This document shows, piece by piece, positions 20,500 through 25,292 of a DNA stretch of 25,292 nucleotides; the first letter of the stretch is position 1; each line of letters opens with the position of its first letter. The stretch is from a virus. The stretch spans positions 1 to 25,292 of the IMG/VR virus record IMGVR_UViG_3300008516_000146; one strand, written 5' to 3'. Made by a program: the position numbers and the translations under genes. The notes beneath the pieces are model-generated. The model did not search any database, was not told the DNA's origin, and saw nothing but the letters and a program-made list of their open reading frames with translations.

Positions 20500-20868
20500 A
20501 TGGCTTGTTGTAGTGGAACACAAAGATTAGATAAAGATTATGTCAGGAATTTGGCGGTTAGATATTCAGAAAAGATGGAAGTCGATGTGGCTTTACATGT
20601 ATTCTCACTCAGAGGCGTTGGTAAAAAAGTTTACGATTTCACCGAAGACCTCGAAAGTGTTGGAAGTAACGGACTTGTCGAAATTATTAAGTTTCGAAGA
20701 AATAAAAGCAAAGTTGTTTTATCACATCCAAAAGGAGATGTCGGAGATTCAACAGATGCAGGAGAACTTGCCGAACCTAAACCCAAAAGAATTAAACGAA
20801 AACCTGCTAAACTTACACCAAAAGTGGCAAACAGCAATGAACTTGCTAAAAAAGGGAAAGGCAAGTGA
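20500..20868 (+). CDS. small basic protein, first frame of an overlapping pair before the tape measure
   Basis: A 122-residue protein, MACCSGTQRLDKDYVRNLAV, with a Cys-Cys pair and a small domain (VDVALHVFSLRGVGKKVYDF, GLVEIIKFRRNKSKVVLSHP), and then a low-complexity basic tail (KPKRIKRKPAKLTP) ending KKGKGK. It overlaps the +1-frame gene at 20738 by 131 nt, and that frame is open back to 20540. Two overlapping genes directly before a tape measure are the classical layout of tail-assembly chaperones made by programmed frameshift. An A6-G3 tract near the 3' end (AAAAAAGGG, just before the stop) is a possible slip site. Confidence 0.55.
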   Translation: MACCSGTQRLDKDYVRNLAVRYSEKMEVDVALHVFSLRGVGKKVYDFTEDLESVGSNGLVEIIKFRRNKSKVVLSHPKGDVGDSTDAGELAEPKPKRIKRKPAKLTPKVANSNELAKKGKGK

Positions 20869-21289
20869 CGAAGCAGCTAATGAGGCGTGGAATAAGATAC
20901 TCACAGAGCATTATGAGTACGTAGACCAAGATTCATTTGATTTATTCGTAAAGGGGTTTAAAAAGGATGTTAAGTGGGACTGGGAGTTAGTTGAAATGAA
21001 AACAGCTTTAATGTTAGCTAAAATGGGAATGGATTCAGGATGGGATGCATTAAAGGAAATAGGATTAACTGGAACTATCCAACAAATAGAACAAAAAATA
21101 AAAGGCAGAATAACAAACCATGAATTAAAATTTAAACCATCAAAAACAGAAGACAATAAGCCAATTGATTTTTATGTAATGATGGCACAAATAAGAAAAC
21201 GAGATTATAAGGTAGACACAAACATATTATTAATAGAGTGGGATGGTATCCTTAAAAGTATAAGAGAAGAAAATGAGCGGTCAAATTAA
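20738..21289 (+). CDS. putative tail-assembly chaperone, second frame
   Basis: A helical 183-residue protein starting MSEIQQMQENLPNLNPKELN, then LLNLHQKWQTAMNLLKKGKA and, after residue 85, WELVEMKTALMLAKMGMDSG. It ends GILKSIREENERSN and overlaps the tape measure start by 17 nt. The frame is open upstream to 20540, but the upstream residues look like a shadow of the first gene. Expression may be from ATG 20738 (preceded directly by AAAGGAG) or as a frameshift fusion with the 20500 gene (+1 or -2). The function is inferred from position; no domain is recognised. Confidence 0.55.
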   Translation: MSEIQQMQENLPNLNPKELNENLLNLHQKWQTAMNLLKKGKASDEAANEAWNKILTEHYEYVDQDSFDLFVKGFKKDVKWDWELVEMKTALMLAKMGMDSGWDALKEIGLTGTIQQIEQKIKGRITNHELKFKPSKTEDNKPIDFYVMMAQIRKRDYKVDTNILLIEWDGILKSIREENERSN

Positions 21290-24200
21290 AAAAACGGATA
21301 TTATTAGTGAAGATGCTTTAAAGGTATTTTCCGATATTGTATTGAAGTTTGAGAATATATTAAAGTCCGCTAAAGAAATGAAGTCCGGCATTAAAGATGG
21401 TGGGTTCAAAGAAGTAACAGAAGGTGCGAAAAAGGCTAAAACTGCACTGACTGAAGTAGAGCAAGCAGAAAAAGACCTTGCAGCAGAAGTAGCCCGCAGA
21501 GCAGCGTTAAGCAAACAAAGATCATCTGAATATATAAAGGAAATGGGTCTTCGGGGAAAGGCTGCAAAAAAAGAAGCGGATACAGTAAAACAAGCAGAAA
21601 GAGCGAAAGCAGCAGAAGTAGCCCGCAGAGCAGCGTTAAGCAAACAGCAGTCAAGGGAGTACTTAGCACAATTAAGAAAAGAGGAAGCAGCCGAAAAGAA
21701 AGCAGCAGTAGGAAAGAAAAATCTTGGGCAATCATTCAAGGGACTTATTACTTCTGTTGGGAAATTAGCAGTTGCTTATATTGGCGTATCTCAGGCTCGG
21801 AATTTATTGCGTAAAATATTTGCAGATACTAGAAAATTAGAATCATTGGATTTTGCATTTAAAAAAGTTATTAAAAGCCAAAACGAATTAGCTCAAACGC
21901 AAGAATACTTAATTGATATTTCAAAAAGATATGGACTTGATTTACTTAACCTATCTGAGAGATATTTAAAGTTTAGAGCAGCCACCATCTCAACTAAACT
22001 AGCAGTACAAGAGGTTCAGGATATATTTGAATCATTCGCAAAGGTGTCTGGGGTATTGGGATTAAAGACAGACGAAGTGTCTGGTATTTTTTTAGCATTA
22101 GAGCAAATGCTTAGTAAAGGTAAGGTTACAACAGAAGAATTACGTAGGCAGTTGGGTGAAAGATTACCAGGAGCATTTCAAATCATGGCAATAGCCGTTG
22201 GTAAAAACACAAGAGAACTTGACAAGATGCTAAAGGCAGGAGAGCTTCTTTCCGAAGAAATCATGCCAAAGTTTGCTAAAACGATGGAAGAAGTTTATGG
22301 TATTAGTACCATAACAAATATTAATACACTAACAGCCGCTCAGGGTAGATTTAATACTCAGTGGCTTGAATTTGTTAAATCGCTTGATCAATCTGATACA
22401 TTTAAAGGATTCTTGAACTTTTTCACTAAGTTTCTAAATGATGTTACATACCTAGCCTCTACCGCCGAATACGCAGATTTAAAGCACCTGATAGGCGACA
22501 AGGAAGAAGTTGCCGCCATCGTGCAGGACTTAAAAGATATTCCATACGCTGATTTATTATCGCTAAAGGATGTTACTATAAAAGCCGTTGATGAAGTTAG
22601 TGGAGTGAGAGCATGGAAGGCAAGAAGATTCTGGGAAGAGTATTACGACATGCGAACAAAGGGTGAACAAAGAACGAGAAAAGAACAAGCCCAAATGTCC
22701 AAACTAGGTAAGCTTAATGTTCCTCAGCTAGAGGAGTTGCAGTTGGCACAAGTTCAAATACTTAAATATTATCAAGATGTAAAAAAGGGAGATTTTCAAA
22801 AAGCTACAGACACGATGGCTTATATTGAATTGATTGACAAGGAGATTAGAAGAAGGGAGTTTGATGTCGAAAAATATAAGTCAGGATTAAAGGCGAAGAA
22901 ACAAGCGTTCACTGAATACAATAAACTACAGTCAGAAGAAACAAAAGCATTCTTTGCTGGGAATAATAAATTCATAACAAAAGATGTAGAATCATATAAA
23001 AAATACTTAACTAGTCTACTTATATCAGAAAAAGACAATGTTCAAGCAAGAATATTAATTGAACAAGAATTATTTGATCTTGATAAAGCTGGCAAAACTA
23101 AATTTAAGATACAGAAAGAACAAAATAAACAAGAGCTAGAACTTCTAAAATTAAAACAACAACAAGAATTAGCATTATCACAGTCGCACTTAGCTGAGGT
23201 GTTTCAAAATGAAAGTGACTATAATGCTGCACTAGCATCATCCGAACATGAAAATGCCATTGAGTTAATTGATTTAAAAATAAAACAACAAGATGAATTA
23301 TTAAATTTAGTTAAATCTGGCAGCAAAGAAGAAAAGGCTATATTGGCAGACAGGAATAAACTTTATGCAGACAAAGAAACAGAATTAACTAATTTTCAAA
23401 TAAGCGAAAGAAAGCGTGGGTTCAAAAAGCAGAGAGACGATCAAAAAGAAAAAGACGATGAATTATTAGGCAATACTTATGCTGGTATAAACAAAGAGGC
23501 GTTAGCTTTATCAGAGAAAGCTACAACAGACCTACAAAACAGTAAGAATGTAGCTAGGCAAAAAAGGCTCATAGAATTACAATTAAATCAAGATATACTT
23601 AAACTAGAGTCAGATAGACTACAATCCCTCATTGATACTGGAGACTTATCTATTGATGCAGAAAAAGAAATGGCAGATAGAATTCTTGCCATACATGAAG
23701 CACTTGAAAAAGGGAAAAGGGATTTATTTGCAGAAACAGAGAAAACAAAAAAAGAAAAAGCACAAGAAACAATTGATTTCATAGGTCAAATAGGACAAGC
23801 TGGGTTTGATTTAGCTGGGACGTTGAATGATGCAGCATCTCAAAGGGCACAAAATAGATACGACAGAGAGATTCAACTGGCGGGAGACTCTACGGCTGGG
23901 CAATTAGTGGCAAAGCGAAAATTAGAGAAAGAAGATCGTAAAATAGCAAAAAGAGAGGCAATAAGAAAAAAATTAGAAACTATATTTAGTGTTGGATTAG
24001 ACATTGCGAAGGCTATTGCAGAATACGGATTTATATCACCACAAGCACTGTTAGCAGGAATACTTGGAGGAATTACTTTAGCCGGAGTTGCTGCTACGCC
24101 GTTACCTCAATTCGGGGAAGGTATAAAAGAGGCTCCCGGTGGATTGTCAATACTTGGAGATGCTCCCGGAAAAAAATTAAAGTCAGGTGGAAAAGAAATG

Positions 24201-24467
24201 GTTATAGAGCCTTCTGGTAAAAAATGGCTCAGTTCAGATACTCCATCTATTTATGACATTGTTCCGGGATCTGAGATAATCCCACATGATAAAACGACTC
24301 AAATATTAGCACAGCAAGCAACAAATGCCACTTATGATGCAATAGACATGAGTCCCACAAATTCGGTATTGAAGGAAATAAGAGACAAAACACCAGAATC
24401 AGTTTCTTATGAAGGCGGATATAAGTATGTTAGACGTAAAGGATATATAGGTAAATTTAAGATATGA
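21273..24467 (+). CDS. tape measure protein
   Basis: Sets tail length and helps DNA pass into the cell. The 1064-residue product begins with a charged coiled coil (1-150) containing a 43-residue duplication. The tape-measure domain follows (about 155-360), with LGQSFKGLITSVGKLAVAYI, LESLDFAFKKVIKSQNELAQ, VSGVLGLKTDEVSGIFLALE and TEELRRQLGERLPGAFQIMA. Long coiled coils (about 590-870) come next, then a Gly/Ala hydrophobic patch (SPQALLAGILGGITLAGVAA, about 928-947) that may act in membrane passage. The largest gene here, it follows the chaperone pair and overlaps the next gene by 4 nt (ATGA). Confidence 0.9.
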   Translation: MSGQIKKTDIISEDALKVFSDIVLKFENILKSAKEMKSGIKDGGFKEVTEGAKKAKTALTEVEQAEKDLAAEVARRAALSKQRSSEYIKEMGLRGKAAKKEADTVKQAERAKAAEVARRAALSKQQSREYLAQLRKEEAAEKKAAVGKKNLGQSFKGLITSVGKLAVAYIGVSQARNLLRKIFADTRKLESLDFAFKKVIKSQNELAQTQEYLIDISKRYGLDLLNLSERYLKFRAATISTKLAVQEVQDIFESFAKVSGVLGLKTDEVSGIFLALEQMLSKGKVTTEELRRQLGERLPGAFQIMAIAVGKNTRELDKMLKAGELLSEEIMPKFAKTMEEVYGISTITNINTLTAAQGRFNTQWLEFVKSLDQSDTFKGFLNFFTKFLNDVTYLASTAEYADLKHLIGDKEEVAAIVQDLKDIPYADLLSLKDVTIKAVDEVSGVRAWKARRFWEEYYDMRTKGEQRTRKEQAQMSKLGKLNVPQLEELQLAQVQILKYYQDVKKGDFQKATDTMAYIELIDKEIRRREFDVEKYKSGLKAKKQAFTEYNKLQSEETKAFFAGNNKFITKDVESYKKYLTSLLISEKDNVQARILIEQELFDLDKAGKTKFKIQKEQNKQELELLKLKQQQELALSQSHLAEVFQNESDYNAALASSEHENAIELIDLKIKQQDELLNLVKSGSKEEKAILADRNKLYADKETELTNFQISERKRGFKKQRDDQKEKDDELLGNTYAGINKEALALSEKATTDLQNSKNVARQKRLIELQLNQDILKLESDRLQSLIDTGDLSIDAEKEMADRILAIHEALEKGKRDLFAETEKTKKEKAQETIDFIGQIGQAGFDLAGTLNDAASQRAQNRYDREIQLAGDSTAGQLVAKRKLEKEDRKIAKREAIRKKLETIFSVGLDIAKAIAEYGFISPQALLAGILGGITLAGVAATPLPQFGEGIKEAPGGLSILGDAPGKKLKSGGKEMVIEPSGKKWLSSDTPSIYDIVPGSEIIPHDKTTQILAQQATNATYDAIDMSPTNSVLKEIRDKTPESVSYEGGYKYVRRKGYIGKFKI
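21480..21646 (+). repeat. exact 38-bp direct repeat inside the tape measure gene
   Basis: An identical 38-nt stretch occurs at 21480-21517 and 21609-21646, 129 nt apart, which keeps the frame. It encodes the repeated AEVARRAALSK in the N-terminal coiled coil. It looks like a recent tandem duplication; loss or gain of one unit would change the tape length by 43 residues. Confidence 0.85.
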
Positions 24468-25234
24468 TTTACAACTTTGGAACATTAGGATGGTACACGG
24501 CGAAAACTAATAGGCAGTATGACAATACTGACAATCAGGGGATATTGCATCATTTCGTAACAGATAGCCTTCCTGCTTTTCAGATAGTTATTGATGCAGT
24601 AGTATCTGTGGCTACATATATTCTTTATGATATTAATGATGTTTCGATTAAAGCTGGATCATGTACGGTTGTTTCCACTACTAATGCGGCTGGGACTGCT
24701 TATAGCAAAATTAAACTAACAGGGGCTACTACATCGGGAGAAGATGACGGAAAATATTACTATAAGGTAACTTATGATGCAGTAGATATTTACAGTGATG
24801 TGTTTTGTTGGCGAACAGATGTTAGTTCATTCCTAAAGATTACGGCTGTTATGGCAGCAGCATCTTTAAGTATAGGTAGTTTCCCATTAGATTTATTCAC
24901 CCATACTGTTTATTTAGATGCTATTTTACCAAGCGATGAATTTGAACTAAAAGTCACGGGCATAGAAAAGACATATGGTGACATACCCGCATTTGCATCC
25001 AGTAACAATGTAAAAACATTTGAAATATCAGGGTATAATAAGACATTGAATTTTCTTTCTAGGCTGCCTGTAGTAGAAATAAACGGGACGGTTACAGTAA
25101 CATGGAATGGAGACTCTGTAGACATATATGATATTCAAAATTCAGAAAGTAAATCAACATTTGGGAATGATATTTATATAATAGACTTTAAATTTAAGCA
25201 AAAAGATTATTTACAAAGTTACAATAGCATATAG
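24464..25234 (+). CDS. putative distal tail protein, 256 aa
   Basis: It begins MIYNFGTLGWYTAKTNRQYD, with a beta-rich N-terminal half (KLTGATTSGEDDGKYYYKVT) and a C-terminal half with FPLDLFTHTVYLDAILPSDE and VVEINGTVTVTWNGDSVDIY. It overlaps the tape measure stop (ATGA). The gene right after the tape measure usually encodes the distal tail protein or an adaptor of the baseplate, and the beta-rich composition agrees. There is no sequence motif specific enough to prove it. Confidence 0.6.
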   Translation: MIYNFGTLGWYTAKTNRQYDNTDNQGILHHFVTDSLPAFQIVIDAVVSVATYILYDINDVSIKAGSCTVVSTTNAAGTAYSKIKLTGATTSGEDDGKYYYKVTYDAVDIYSDVFCWRTDVSSFLKITAVMAAASLSIGSFPLDLFTHTVYLDAILPSDEFELKVTGIEKTYGDIPAFASSNNVKTFEISGYNKTLNFLSRLPVVEINGTVTVTWNGDSVDIYDIQNSESKSTFGNDIYIIDFKFKQKDYLQSYNSI

Positions 25235-25263
25235 ATTTAATTATTATTTGATAGAAATTATTT

Positions 25264-25292
25264 ATGTACGATTTTGATGCACGATACAAGAT
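25264..25292 (+). CDS. start of the next tail gene, cut by the window end
   Basis: An ATG after an A/T-rich leader opens a frame MYDFDARYK that runs off the end of the window. It lies 29 nt after the previous stop and continues the operon, so it is probably the next distal tail or baseplate gene. Nothing further can be said. Confidence 0.4.

Noticed and set aside
21281-21739. Long leftward open frames opposite the start of the tape measure gene
   Set aside because: They are antisense shadows of a repetitive Lys/Glu/Ala coiled coil and have Phe/Leu/Ser-rich low-complexity translations.

Overview
This AT-rich window is the packaging, head and tail segment of a tailed phage or prophage of a Bacteroidota host. 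The taxonomic evidence is the repeated -7 boxes of the Bacteroidota type (TAnnTTTG), A/T-rich leaders without Shine-Dalgarno sequences, and signal peptides ending in ...AQ. The tail genes, including a 1064-residue tape measure, suggest a long-tailed siphovirus-like particle. No integrase or host gene is visible, so virus versus prophage cannot be decided.

Layout: (1) 50-863, four short leftward genes. (2) 864-1316, a hairpin-rich control region. (3) 1280-2378, a promoter, two very small genes and the small terminase, closed by a terminator. (4) 2379-3103, a non-coding stretch with nested stems and a structured leader. (5) 3104-6506, a truncated homing endonuclease followed by small accessory genes, one of them frameshifted. 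(6) 6506-8743, the large terminase, interrupted at its third nuclease motif by an intein that holds a complete HNH endonuclease gene in another reading frame. (7) 8755-11310, two consecutive accessory cassettes with the same plan but different proteins, bounded by related structured sites. (8) 11326-25292, portal, a coiled-coil protein, scaffold, major capsid protein, two paralogous proteins with signal peptides, connector and tail genes, a chaperone-like overlapping pair, tape measure, and distal tail genes, all rightward and tightly packed.

The rightward genes form one virion assembly line: TerS and TerL package DNA through the portal into a shell built from scaffold and capsid protein, and the later genes build connector and tail. 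The two observations most worth pursuing are the intein with its overprinted out-of-frame HNH gene, and the twin cassettes bounded by attC-like structured elements whose inner stems differ in sequence yet remain paired. Gene names beyond terminase, portal, capsid and tape measure are inferences from motifs and gene order; no database search was possible.
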